A DNA stretch of 28,095 nucleotides from assembly GCA_900540145.1 (NCBI GenBank), contig UQEW01000024.1, forward strand, positions 1-28,095, written 5' to 3'. Source of the stretch: an uncultured Eubacteriales bacterium. Lineage in GTDB: Bacteria > Bacillota > Clostridia > Peptostreptococcales > Anaerovoracaceae. Shown here in pieces: positions 1 through 6,150 of the stretch (the first letter of the stretch is position 1; the number at the start of each line of letters is the position of its first letter). The notes under the pieces are model-generated. The model saw only the letters and a program-made list of their open reading frames with translations. It ran no database searches and had not been told where the DNA came from. A program made the translations under genes and the position numbers.

Positions 1-98
1 AGACAAAAGCATACTGGTCTGCTTATATTGGCAAGTTTTATTATTGTAACTTGTGTTTTGATTATCCTGTCAATGAATGGGATTATATGAGGATCGAA

Positions 99-485
99 AT
101 GAAAGAAAAACTAAATGAGCCTATTTACACACTAACAGGAACCGTTATACATGGCCGAGGTATTGGAAAGCATGTGGGGACACCTACCGCGAACATAGCA
201 ATCGAAAAAAAAGATTTTTTGCCAAAGACAGGAGTATATGTGGCAGATATTCTTTTAAGCGATAAGAGATATTACGGTGTTACCCACATTGGGACGCGCC
301 CTACACTTGATAATGATAGCTTTGTTTCAATCGAAACATATATTTTTGATTTTGATAAGGATATATATGGGTGTACGATAACTGTCAACCTATATAAGAA
401 ATTGAGGGAAGTTAGAAAATTTAATGAATTATCCTTGCTGCTTGAACAAATTGCGAATGACCGGACAATGGCACAAGAATTTTGA
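99..485 (+). CDS. Stand-alone flavokinase-domain protein (RibF C-terminal domain)
   Basis: A 128-residue protein consisting only of the riboflavin kinase domain that normally forms the C-terminal half of bacterial RibF. Visible signatures are GTVIHGRGIGKHVGTPTANI near the start (flavokinase G-rich loop and PTAN motif that binds Mg-ATP), GVYVADI, the GVTHIGTRPT segment, and ETYIFDF containing the conserved glutamate region. By family knowledge it would phosphorylate riboflavin to FMN; the FMN adenylyltransferase half is absent. I chose ATG 99 because GAGGAT lies five to six bases ahead. The frame is also open, without a stop, back to the left edge, so a longer protein or fusion cut off by the window cannot be excluded; other starts are ATG 87 and TTG 51. 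The gene ends in TGA, directly followed in frame by a winged-helix coding stretch. Confidence 0.75.
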   Translation: MKEKLNEPIYTLTGTVIHGRGIGKHVGTPTANIAIEKKDFLPKTGVYVADILLSDKRYYGVTHIGTRPTLDNDSFVSIETYIFDFDKDIYGCTITVNLYKKLREVRKFNELSLLLEQIANDRTMAQEF

Positions 486-791
486 GGATTAAAGCAAACA
501 AATCACACCTTACACATTGATGTTAACCGGCATTGTGTAATATTAGAACAGCAGGAAGTTTATTTATCAACAAACGAATTTGAAGTCCTTTATCTGTTAC
601 TGCAATCTCCTCAAACCGCATTCACAAAAGAACAGATTTATGAACAGATTTGGCATGAACCCACAAATAACCATTTGCATGCAGTGGAAAACACGATTTT
701 TCAAATACGAAAAAGGCTAAAGCCATATTGCATGGGACACGAGTATATAAAAACAGTAATTGGCTATGGTTATAAATTCAATTCCGAGTAA
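486..791 (+). pseudogene. OmpR/PhoB-type winged-helix domain fragment, in frame behind flavokinase stop
   Basis: A 101-codon open stretch that starts right after the TGA of the flavokinase gene, in the same frame. It encodes a full OmpR-type DNA-binding domain: STNEFEVLYLLLQSP, FTKEQIYEQIW, the recognition-helix segment AVENTIFQIRKRLK, and the terminal hairpin YIKTVIGYGYKF. There is no ATG or GTG near its beginning and no receiver domain, so it has no obvious way to be translated alone. It resembles the three free-standing winged-helix proteins elsewhere in this window. It may be the remnant of a response regulator, or the second half of a flavokinase-regulator fusion split by the TGA. TGA ends other genes here normally, so a changed genetic code is not the reason. 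Confidence 0.6.
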
Positions 792-961
792 GGTGGTAAA
801 CACAAGAGCAAATAGCGCCATTCTCAAAATTTTGAAGTCTTCGTGTTCAGCAACCTTTTATAAACAGAAACGGCTCTGATACTATCCCCCAGTTCATTTA
901 GGTTTCACCAAAAACAAGACCACTGCTTATTCATATAGAGAGAAGAAAGGATGTGAACAAT

Positions 962-1387
962 ATGGGCAAATTTTTAATATTATCCGTTGCAGACCATGAA
1001 GAACACATACTCAATAAAATTATGGAAGCCCTTGCAGACGAACCAGAGCTTGACCATATTGCTCTCCCACTCTCGGATGACACTCTCCCCTTTCCGGAGC
1101 TTGAGATTCGCCTGAAGGAGCAGGCAGTATTCTGCAGAGGTCAACTTGTTACACTAACTCATCATGAGTTTGCTGTCCTTGCTTATCTGGCTCGCCATCC
1201 TGGCTGGGTCTTTTCTGCCAGCCAAATCTATGAGGCTGTGTGGGCTGCGGACGGTGAACACTGCGGTACCGCTGTTGCCAGTGTAATCGGTCAGATCCGT
1301 CGCAAGTTGACACCGGATACGCCGAAGGGCGGTTATATCCGGACTGTACTGGGCAGCGGATATAAATTTAACAGTTCTCCATTTTAA
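962..1387 (+). CDS. Free-standing winged-helix regulator, copy 1
   Basis: About 141 residues. The N-terminal 45 or so residues (MGKFLILSVADHEEHILNKIM) look like the first strand and helix of a receiver domain without the acidic pocket. From about residue 50 an OmpR/PhoB-type winged helix follows: LTHHEFAVLAYLARHPGW, FSASQIYEAVW, TAVASVIGQIRRKL, YIRTVLGSGYKF. It should bind DNA but has no phosphoacceptor, so control by phosphorylation is unlikely. ATG 962 is preferred because it matches the MGK start of copies 2 and 3 and has AAAGGA ten bases upstream; GTG 953 is an alternative. It converges on the mobile-element operon and ends at a strong hairpin. The target is unknown. Confidence 0.8.
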   Translation: MGKFLILSVADHEEHILNKIMEALADEPELDHIALPLSDDTLPFPELEIRLKEQAVFCRGQLVTLTHHEFAVLAYLARHPGWVFSASQIYEAVWAADGEHCGTAVASVIGQIRRKLTPDTPKGGYIRTVLGSGYKFNSSPF

Positions 1388-1395
1388 GTCAGCAA

Positions 1396-1432
1396 GAAAG
1401 GCTCCGAGGCCATAATGATCTCGGAGCCTTTC
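1396..1432. terminator. Bidirectional terminator between winged-helix copy 1 and HTH_16 gene
   Basis: A perfect 13-bp stem, GAAAGGCTCCGAG paired with CTCGGAGCCTTTC, with an 11-nt loop. It lies between two convergent genes. The T-tracts are short on both sides. Confidence 0.75.
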
Positions 1433-1440
1433 TCATTGAC

Positions 1441-1623
1441 TTAAATCTTAAACAACTTAATCGCCTTCAACAAAATAATGCTCAATTCCTGGTACAAATC
1501 CTCATCCAGCACACCATCAATAATGGCATACTTGAGCAGCAATGGTCGATACATCTGCAAAATCGTCGTAATGGCATCCTCGTTTCCCGCCTTGGCGCTG
1601 AGAAGCAGACATTCAAAATTCAT
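1441..1623 (-). CDS. Small HTH_16-type protein of conjugative elements
   Basis: Sixty residues, MNFECLLLSAKAGNEDAITT then ILQMYRPLLLKYAI and LDEDLYQELSIILLKAIKLF. This matches the pattern of the short helix-turn-helix proteins (PF12645-like) that sit beside the sigma-like gene in Tn916 and Tn1549 family elements. The ATG overlaps the TGA of the upstream sigma-like gene (ATGA), and GGAGGTGAC is placed correctly, so the two are translationally coupled. It likely acts with that partner in element regulation. The role is inferred from family and neighbourhood. Confidence 0.75.
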   Translation of the reverse strand: MNFECLLLSAKAGNEDAITTILQMYRPLLLKYAIIDGVLDEDLYQELSIILLKAIKLFKI

Positions 1624-2027
1624 CTCTTGTCACCTCCTTCAATGCTCTTTCTGATTTTCTGAATCGTCCTATAGTAAAGCGCAGCTGCCCCTTTGTAGGA
1701 CAGTTCAAACTTTACTCCCAGAGTTTCAAAATCTTCTTCCTCCAGCGTTCGAGCCAGAAAGATCTGGCGCTCCCGTTCATTGAGTTTCTGAAGTGCCTCC
1801 AGAAGCGCTCCATTTTCAATGACATCCATAAGCGGCAATTTGTCTAAAACCACTTCCTCTGAGCTTGGTTCGGACTCATAGACCACTTCCACAGTACTCT
1901 CTATACTGCTGCGCTTATAAAGCTGGATCAAATAATCTTTTCTGCGGCGCTTGACCGCCGAAACTAAATATGCTGTAAACCTGAATTGCAGGTCATCTTC
2001 TGCCTGTCCATTGTTCCGTTGCCACAT
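1620..2027 (-). CDS. Sigma-70-like factor of a conjugative element (Tn916 Orf7-type)
   Basis: 135 residues. The N-terminal part FRFTAYLVSAVKRRRKDYL resembles the start of Tn916-type sigma-like proteins. The C-terminal part from LLEALQKLNERERQIFLART through EEEDFETLGVKFELSYKGAAALYYRTIQKIRKSI has the layout of a sigma region 4 helix-turn-helix. The start at ATG 2027 is set by GGAGGTAAAGCC immediately in front of it; the frame stays open upstream but without family resemblance. It overlaps the following HTH_16-type gene by four bases. In related elements such genes govern the expression of transfer or excision functions; the role here is inferred. Confidence 0.8.
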   Translation of the reverse strand: MWQRNNGQAEDDLQFRFTAYLVSAVKRRRKDYLIQLYKRSSIESTVEVVYESEPSSEEVVLDKLPLMDVIENGALLEALQKLNERERQIFLARTLEEEDFETLGVKFELSYKGAAALYYRTIQKIRKSIEGGDKR

Positions 2028-2046
2028 GGCTTTACCTCCAAAAGTC

Positions 2047-2346
2047 TCAAGAATTTCTATGAATTTCCTGAGCTTCTGGCGGTGACCTGCACCGGACAAA
2101 ACCTGGCTGTGATAAACAAAAACAGCCAGCTTTGTACCAATGGACAAAACCAGCTGTTCCCTGAATTGCTGCATCGAGCAGTTCAATAGATACCATCCGA
2201 GCAGGTGGAGGTTTTTCCTTATGTGGAGAAAACTCTCTCGTCCTGCCTCGACGATATACCCCTATTGAGAGCCGTTCATGAAAAGCCGTGTGTCCTGGAG
2301 TTATGAAAGCAATGAACTGCTCGATGTTGTGGAATCCTTTTTCCAT
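2047..2346 (-). CDS. Possible small protein of unknown family, 99 aa
   Basis: A 99-codon frame starting at ATG 2346 with GGGAG about ten bases upstream and ending 19 bases before the sigma-like gene's start codon. The sequence starts MEKGFHNIEQFIAFITPGH and has a basic middle (RRGRTREFSPHKEKPP). I recognise no family. Its position directly upstream of the sigma-like gene makes it a candidate first gene of that operon, but it may be chance: a second frame over the same bases stays open as well. Treat as hypothetical. Confidence 0.3.
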   Translation of the reverse strand: MEKGFHNIEQFIAFITPGHTAFHERLSIGVYRRGRTREFSPHKEKPPPARMVSIELLDAAIQGTAGFVHWYKAGCFCLSQPGFVRCRSPPEAQEIHRNS

Positions 2347-2362
2347 AACATCGTTACTCCCT

Positions 2363-2439
2363 GTCCGCAGTTATGCGGACGGCACACAGGCGGCCTGCAT
2401 CATCCCCTTTCTTTCGCGATATGGCAGCGCAACGCTGCC
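2363..2439. other. Pair of perfect hairpins in a gene-poor stretch
   Basis: Two separate inverted repeats 43 bases apart: GTCCGCA-GTTA-TGCGGAC (2363-2380) and GGCAGCG-CAA-CGCTGCC (2423-2439). Neither is followed by a T-run, so they are not classical terminators. They lie between the mobile-element sigma operon and the next terminator. Possible roles are structured untranslated RNA, an origin-of-transfer fold, or a binding site; the sequence does not decide between these. Confidence 0.4.
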
Positions 2440-2527
2440 GCCCTGCTGATAATTGTTAAATTGTGAAATAATACTTTTTTCAAATGCTATTCCAACTATT
2501 CTATGAATCTATGAAATTAAAACAAAA

Positions 2528-2564
2528 GGCGGCCTTCATCCTTATTGTCAGGATAAAGACCACC
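2528..2564 (-). terminator. Rho-independent terminator (minus strand)
   Basis: On the minus strand GGTGGTCTTTATCC pairs with GGATGAAGGCCGCC (about 14 bp, three G-T pairs), followed by TTTTGTTTT. The 18-codon frame at 2548-2604 runs into its first arm. Confidence 0.7.
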
Positions 2565-2604
2565 CTCTTCTTCCGATTTTCATTGGGTACTGTACTGATC
2601 TCAT
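2548..2604 (-). CDS. Possible 18-residue leader-like peptide ahead of a terminator
   Basis: ATG at 2604 preceded by GGAGGTGGGGGG, a very strong ribosome site. The peptide MRSVQYPMKIGRRGWSLS ends at a TGA that sits in the loop of the terminator at 2528-2564. The ribosome site and overlap resemble a translated attenuator, but no gene clearly depends on it downstream. Low certainty that it is expressed. Confidence 0.3.
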   Translation of the reverse strand: MRSVQYPMKIGRRGWSLS

Positions 2605-2751
2605 CCCCCCACCTCCACTTATCGAGTTTTCATTGGTTTTGGGATCACTGCCATAATTACAGTGTAACTGACAGTTTTCGGAAACTTTTGGAGTAGCATT
2701 GGAGTCGCTTTCGAGTAAAAAGAAAATCATTCGACATTATATGACAAAACA
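2605..2751. other. Stretch without a recognisable gene
   Basis: Apart from the short frame and hairpins listed separately, the bases from about 2350 to 2813 show no convincing gene on either strand. The open frames here lack ribosome sites and family resemblance. Confidence 0.5.
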
Positions 2752-2807
2752 GGCTCTAAAACGGACACACTGCTTTTCAACCTCTCTCAGTGTCCCGCTT
2801 TAGAGCC
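2752..2807 (-). terminator. Long imperfect hairpin downstream of the SLOG gene
   Basis: GGCTCTAAA (2752-2760) pairs with TTTAGAGCC (2799-2807), and the pairing continues inward through the CGG-ACAC/GTGT-CCG segments. It begins just after the SLOG gene stop and is followed on the minus strand by TGTTTTGTC. Likely terminator, possibly working in both directions. Confidence 0.65.
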
Positions 2808-2813
2808 CTTCCT

Positions 2814-3362
2814 TTATTTTTTAGTTATATCTTCCTCTGTTACCTGGGCTGTATCTGGATGGATATAAATGATCTGGAGTCCTTTCTTCTTGGCATAGTT
2901 GACCGTCTGCTGGGTTCCGGACCGCATATTGTGTGCATTATCATAGACAGCTATCATATGCCCGGCCTGCTCCACCATATAGTAATTGCGTTTCTTATAG
3001 CTTTCGCTTGAGGGCATTTCGCCCAGCACTAAGACCTTCTCAGCATATCTGCAAATAAAATCCATCCTCTTTCGGTGCCAGTCATCCCAGTCTGCATTGT
3101 AACCCTCAAAAGGGAGAGCCAGACACAATTCCACATCTTGATACGCTTGCTGCTCTTTCATACGTAGCAGGAGCTCCGCTGCCCACATATCAACGCCCAT
3201 TGCTCCTCCAACCCAAAAGCATCGTACTCCCTGATGATAGAGTCGTATGAGTTGCTCCTGCAGACACTTTTTAATCCGTTGGCAGCGTTTATCCTTTTCA
3301 TTATATTTGAACTTAAATCTGGTCGGTCTGTGACCTGTAATCACACACGAAAAACTGTTCAT
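2814..3362 (-). CDS. SLOG-superfamily protein (YpsA/DUF1273-like)
   Basis: 182 residues starting MNSFSCVITGHRPTRF, with the typical opening beta-strand plus TGHRP motif of the YpsA-like SLOG family. Further signatures are FWVGGAMGVDMWAAE (the nucleotide-binding GGA-GVD segment) and ELCLALPFEGY. SLOG proteins are Rossmann-fold nucleotide or nucleotide-derivative binders; in Bacillus, YpsA affects cell division, but copies on conjugative elements have no settled role. ATG 3362 is chosen because AAAGGAG lies seven bases upstream; the frame is open further up without similarity. It is divergent from the XRE gene and ends at a long hairpin. Confidence 0.85.
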   Translation of the reverse strand: MNSFSCVITGHRPTRFKFKYNEKDKRCQRIKKCLQEQLIRLYHQGVRCFWVGGAMGVDMWAAELLLRMKEQQAYQDVELCLALPFEGYNADWDDWHRKRMDFICRYAEKVLVLGEMPSSESYKKRNYYMVEQAGHMIAVYDNAHNMRSGTQQTVNYAKKKGLQIIYIHPDTAQVTEEDITKK

Positions 3363-3488
3363 ATAATTCTCCTTTCCTGGCGTACTCCTCTGCATATTAT
3401 ACTTGCCATGGACGAGATGAATCAACCATGACCGCTTAATAATCCATGTCATAGCGGATAAAATGTAACTATAGCATGGAGGTGACGC

Positions 3489-3818
3489 ATGGAAAATCTA
3501 CTGAAAGATATGGGTAAACGGATCTTCGACCGGAGGAAACAACTAAATATGACCCAAGAAACTCTGGCAGAGCTGGCTCATGTCACACCACAGACCATCT
3601 CCACCGCAGAATTGGGTCAAAAGGCTATGCGGCCTGAGACGATCCTCAAAGTCTGTGATGCACTTCACATCAGCACCGAGTATTTGTTGCGAGGCGTCAT
3701 CACAGAAACAGATTCCTCCCTTCTTATGGAGAAGATTTCCACACTAACACCCAAACAATACAGGCATTTTGAAGATATTTTAGACAGTTTTATCGCGGCC
3801 ATACAGGAAGAGGCATAG
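3489..3818 (+). CDS. XRE-family helix-turn-helix regulator
   Basis: 109 residues. An N-terminal Cro/CI-type HTH spans about residues 8-66 (IFDRRKQLNMTQETLAELAH, then VTPQTISTAELGQKAMRPET and LKVCDALHISTEYLL). The C-terminal 40 residues (LTPKQYRHFEDILDSFIAAI) are probably a dimerisation helix. GGAGGTGAC stands six bases before ATG. It is transcribed away from the SLOG gene, sharing a 126-bp intergenic region that is the natural place for its operator. Probably a repressor of the element's own genes; target inferred only. Confidence 0.85.
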   Translation: MENLLKDMGKRIFDRRKQLNMTQETLAELAHVTPQTISTAELGQKAMRPETILKVCDALHISTEYLLRGVITETDSSLLMEKISTLTPKQYRHFEDILDSFIAAIQEEA

Positions 3819-3842
3819 GAGCATCGCTGGCTCCCATGCCTC
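3810..3842. terminator. Bidirectional terminator between XRE gene and parR
   Basis: GAGGCATAGGAGC pairs with GCTCCCATGCCTC (one mismatch) and is followed by TTTTGATT on the plus strand. It lies at the meeting point of two convergent genes; its left arm includes the XRE stop region. Confidence 0.75.
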
Positions 3843-3848
3843 TTTTGA

Positions 3849-4259
3849 TTATCCCCGGCTGCGGAATGCAGACAAGGCACCAGCAATCAGTCTGCGTGTC
3901 CTATCGTCCATTTCCGAATCATCGTCCACTTCCTGTGCAGTTGAAGGCATCACAGGCGCTACGGGCCCCTCAACCAATCTGGCTGTGATCGCCTGCTCTT
4001 TTGCTTTTTCCTGTCCCATACCTTCCTGCCGCAAAATCTCTTTGACGATAGCCACTACCGCTTCTTTGCTGATAATAGAAGCATTTAGTGGCTGCGGCTC
4101 CTGCCCAAAGTGCTCATTATAGTAGACCACTGCATTTGCCACATATTGCGCTTTTGTGCGGGGACTCTGTAACTCCAGTAATCCAATGGCAGTCTCGTGT
4201 ATGGGATCGCCCTCATTAAAGCGCAGCGTAAACCGTCCTCGTTCTTTTTTCTCGCCCAT
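3849..4259 (-). CDS. parR: ParR-like centromere-binding protein
   Basis: 136 residues. The N-terminal half (RFTLRFNEGDPIHETAIGLL then RTKAQYVANAVVYYNEH) fits a ribbon-helix-helix DNA-binding domain as in ParR. The C-terminal part is acidic and ends in RTRRLIAGALSAFRSRG, the place where ParR proteins contact ParM filaments. It directly follows parM: its ribosome site AGGTGATGG overlaps the parM stop codon, so both are translated as a unit. By family knowledge it binds iterons upstream of the operon, represses it, and caps ParM filaments. Assignment comes from context plus fold pattern; sequence identity in this family is low. Confidence 0.75.
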   Translation of the reverse strand: MGEKKERGRFTLRFNEGDPIHETAIGLLELQSPRTKAQYVANAVVYYNEHFGQEPQPLNASIISKEAVVAIVKEILRQEGMGQEKAKEQAITARLVEGPVAPVMPSTAQEVDDDSEMDDRTRRLIAGALSAFRSRG

Positions 4260-4263
4260 ACCA

Positions 4264-5178
4264 TCACCTGCCTGCTGTTTCAATCCGGTACAGATACTCA
4301 TAGCCATCCGCATTTGCATTGATTTTCGGTACGAAGAATGGTGTTCCCACCTTGCCCGAAGTTTCGATCTGCCGCTTCAAAAGAATGGCGCCACCGCCTA
4401 CAAATACTACCTTGCAATATTGCAAGTCCAACATTCGCTCCCGCAGCGTGCTGAACAGGTCATTGATAAATTCCTGCGCCATCTGTTCTGTCAGCCGTAT
4501 GGCTGCATCCGGATATTGAGTCTTTTTTCCCATCAGTATGGCATCCACATCTCCTTCATCCAACAACAGATCCAGCTCCGAATTCACCTTTGAACGCACC
4601 TTATTGTACAACAGGATCACGCCATTTTCTAACGAATCACAGGAGGTAAGGTCAATCTCTCCGTTTTTCATCAGCAGATAGTCAGCAGTAAACCCACCAA
4701 TATCCAAAATTACCGCCTTTGGCTCTTCAACAAGCGCGTGAAGCATGGTGGCCGCCGCTGCATATGCCTGTGGAAAGCAGGCCACATCTTCAATATAGAT
4801 GGAATACGGCTTGCCCTGCACCTCAAATTCTACCATTCCCCGCTGCCCAAAGTATTGTATAAACCGCTCCACCTGGGCGCCAAAGTGTGCCGGCGGCAAC
4901 CCTACTGCCAGTTGGATACGCTGAACCTCTGAGGAATATGCTCCCCTCGCTTCAATCTCACCAGCCAGAGCAAATAGGGTCAGGATAAAGAAGCGATCGT
5001 CCTCCGTTTTATCTTTCCGATAAGGAATCCGCTCAGTAGACAGCGTATAGTAGGTATTCTGATACCTCAGCACATTCTGTCCAAAGGGACGGGTGACACT
5101 CTGCTTAAGACCGGACACAAAGGGGTTGCAATGAACCGTTTTAATTTGTTTGTTGCCATGATCAACGCCAATAAGCAT
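4264..5178 (-). CDS. parM: ParM-like actin-family ATPase, DNA segregation
   Basis: 304 residues with the three actin-fold nucleotide motifs: phosphate-1 loop at the N-terminus (MLIGVDHGNKQIKTV), phosphate-2 loop near residue 156 (AVILDIGGFTADYLL), and the adenosine motif near residue 260 (CKVVFVGGGAILL). Proteins of this StbA/ParM family polymerise with ATP and push apart sister plasmids or excised elements. AAGGAGG lies eight bases before ATG. It forms a two-gene operon with parR. The gene suggests that the carrier, plasmid or integrative element, exists at least at times as a free replicating circle. Confidence 0.85.
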   Translation of the reverse strand: MLIGVDHGNKQIKTVHCNPFVSGLKQSVTRPFGQNVLRYQNTYYTLSTERIPYRKDKTEDDRFFILTLFALAGEIEARGAYSSEVQRIQLAVGLPPAHFGAQVERFIQYFGQRGMVEFEVQGKPYSIYIEDVACFPQAYAAAATMLHALVEEPKAVILDIGGFTADYLLMKNGEIDLTSCDSLENGVILLYNKVRSKVNSELDLLLDEGDVDAILMGKKTQYPDAAIRLTEQMAQEFINDLFSTLRERMLDLQYCKVVFVGGGAILLKRQIETSGKVGTPFFVPKINANADGYEYLYRIETAGR

Positions 5179-5214
5179 ATGTAATGCCTCCTTTTTGCTT
5201 TATACATATCCTTT

Positions 5215-5233
5215 ACGCCTATATGACGCCTAT
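5215..5233. repeat. 11-bp-period iterons upstream of parM (parC-like)
   Basis: ACGCCTAT occurs at 5215-5222 and again at 5226-5233, exactly 11 bp apart. A weaker ACGCCAAT lies inside the parM start region at 5165-5172. ParR proteins of type II systems bind 11-bp direct repeats upstream of parM, so this fits a small centromere/operator. Only two clear copies are seen, fewer than in plasmid R1. Confidence 0.45.
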
Positions 5234-5264
5234 TCTCAACAATCACACACTATTTTTATGAAAA

Positions 5265-5304
5265 CAAAAAGCAGGAGACCCATCATAAAGGTTTCCCGCT
5301 TTTG
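5265..5304 (-). terminator. Terminator downstream of winged-helix copy 2
   Basis: AAAAGCAGGAGACC pairs with GGTTTCCCGCTTTT with one mismatch and one G-T pair, around an eight-nt loop. On the minus strand the stem ends in CTTTTTGTTTT, a good terminator for the gene at 5346-5780. Confidence 0.75.
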
Positions 5305-5345
5305 GCTGCTTCATAATGTGCGCAGCTAATATATATTTGATTGTT

Positions 5346-5780
5346 CTATTCTGCCATACCCTGCGGAACTTCAAATTTGTATCCGCTCCCCAAAACAGTA
5401 CGGATATAACCCGCTTTCGGCATATCCGGTGTCAGTTTTCTGCGGATCTGACCAATGACGCTGGCAACGGCTGTTCCGCAGTTTTCACCATCCTCACCCC
5501 ATACTTCTTCATAAATCTGCCCGGCAGAAAATACCCAGGACGGGTGGTTTGCCAAGTATACCAATGTCGCAAATTCCCGATGGGTCATAGAAATTAACTC
5601 GCCGTTTCGGTGTACCGTTCTCTCCTTCAAGCGAAGCTCCAATCCCGGAAAAACAAGAGTATTACAAGGGTGAGATGACACAATATGGTCAAATCCTGGC
5701 TCGGCTGCAATAATCTCCATAATTCTGCTAAGTATGTATTCTTCATGGTCTGTTACCGACAATACAAAGATTTTTCCCAT
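5346..5780 (-). CDS. Free-standing winged-helix regulator, copy 2
   Basis: 144 residues, a homologue of the copy at 962-1387 and nearly identical to the broken copy at 25853-26288. The N-terminus MGKIFVLSVTDHEEYILSRI is receiver-like but lacks the phosphoacceptor; an OmpR-type winged helix follows (MTHREFATLVYLANHPSWVF, GQIYEEVWG, GTAVASVIGQIRRKL, YIRTVLGSGYKFEV). GGGAGGG is six bases ahead of ATG. It follows the DUF6440-like gene by 55 bases and probably shares its promoter at 6056-6089, so it would belong to the regulon described for that promoter type. It could be a local regulator of the neighbouring resistance genes; no evidence on targets. Confidence 0.8.
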   Translation of the reverse strand: MGKIFVLSVTDHEEYILSRIMEIIAAEPGFDHIVSSHPCNTLVFPGLELRLKERTVHRNGELISMTHREFATLVYLANHPSWVFSAGQIYEEVWGEDGENCGTAVASVIGQIRRKLTPDMPKAGYIRTVLGSGYKFEVPQGMAE

Positions 5781-5799
5781 ATGTCCCTCCCTTATTCGT

Positions 5800-6046
5800 A
5801 ATTAGAATGCTGATACCCTGCAACCAATATAAAGTTTACTTGTTTATTTCAGTAATAACGACTGTTCCGTTTTTATCCAGCAAAGGGGTAATCCCCGTAT
5901 CATGGACAAGGTAGTTTACACCTGTTTCGGTGTCTACAACAATACTCAAGGAAGTTCCCTGTGTATAGATTGTTTCAAAGCGCTTTTCTTTGTTTGCCAT
6001 AGTAATCCACTCCTTTGCATAGTGTAAGGTATCAGCATTTCTAATT
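5800..6046. repeat. Inverted repeat enclosing the DUF6440-like gene
   Basis: AATTAGAATGCTGATACC at 5800-5817 and its inverse complement GGTATCAGCATTTCTAATT at 6028-6046 (one-base difference). The arms stand 18 bases or fewer outside or near the ends of the small gene at 5836-6000. One arm falls at the predicted transcript start, the other just before the ribosome site of the winged-helix gene. Confidence 0.75.
5836..6000 (-). CDS. Small DUF6440-like protein, 54 aa
   Basis: A short gene translated MANKEKRFETIYTQGTSLSI then VVDTETGVNYLVHDTGITPLLDKNG. The pattern EKRFE-IY-QG, VD-ETGVNYL and the closing TPLLD-NG matches small DUF6440 proteins common in Firmicutes, of unknown function. It has AAAGGAG ten bases before ATG. 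A promoter of the shared regulon type lies 56-89 bases upstream. Its coding sequence is enclosed by an inverted repeat, and the winged-helix copy 2 follows. No signal peptide or membrane segment is visible. Confidence 0.75.
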   Translation of the reverse strand: MANKEKRFETIYTQGTSLSIVVDTETGVNYLVHDTGITPLLDKNGTVVITEINK

Positions 6047-6055
6047 TATTACTCT

Positions 6056-6089
6056 ATGATAAAGGCCAAATGTTGCAGAAATCTCCTAA
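6056..6089 (-). promoter_or_regulatory. Regulon promoter A (in front of DUF6440-like gene)
   Basis: Minus strand: TTAGGAG, then AGATTT and 11 bp on ACATTT, then GGCCTT, then -10 hexamer TATCAT. No standard -35 is present; the hexamer repeat takes its place, as expected of an OmpR-family-activated promoter. The same layout occurs at four more sites in this window. Confidence 0.7.
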
Positions 6090-6119
6090 CTACTTTCTTT
6101 TTCGGCAAGAAAACAGGCG

Positions 6120-6145
6120 GAATTGCTTCATTTTTGTAGCAATTC
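6120..6145 (-). other. Hairpin after the permease stop, part of promoter A module
   Basis: GAATTGCT and AGCAATTC form a perfect 8-bp stem with a 10-nt loop, just after the stop of the upstream permease gene. No T-run follows. Related hairpins with GAATTG/CAATTC arms occur at the same place ahead of promoters B (20491-20516) and C (23455-23480). Confidence 0.5.
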
Positions 6146-6150
6146 AATTT

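Noticed and set aside
483..485. TGA read as a sense codon (changed genetic code)
   Set aside because: TGA ends several intact genes here at correct family ends (parM, the two regulators before their kinases), so it works as a stop.
2028..2186. N-terminal extension of the sigma-like protein to an ATG at 2186
   Set aside because: The added 53 residues have no family resemblance, while ATG 2027 has a near-perfect ribosome site at the right distance.
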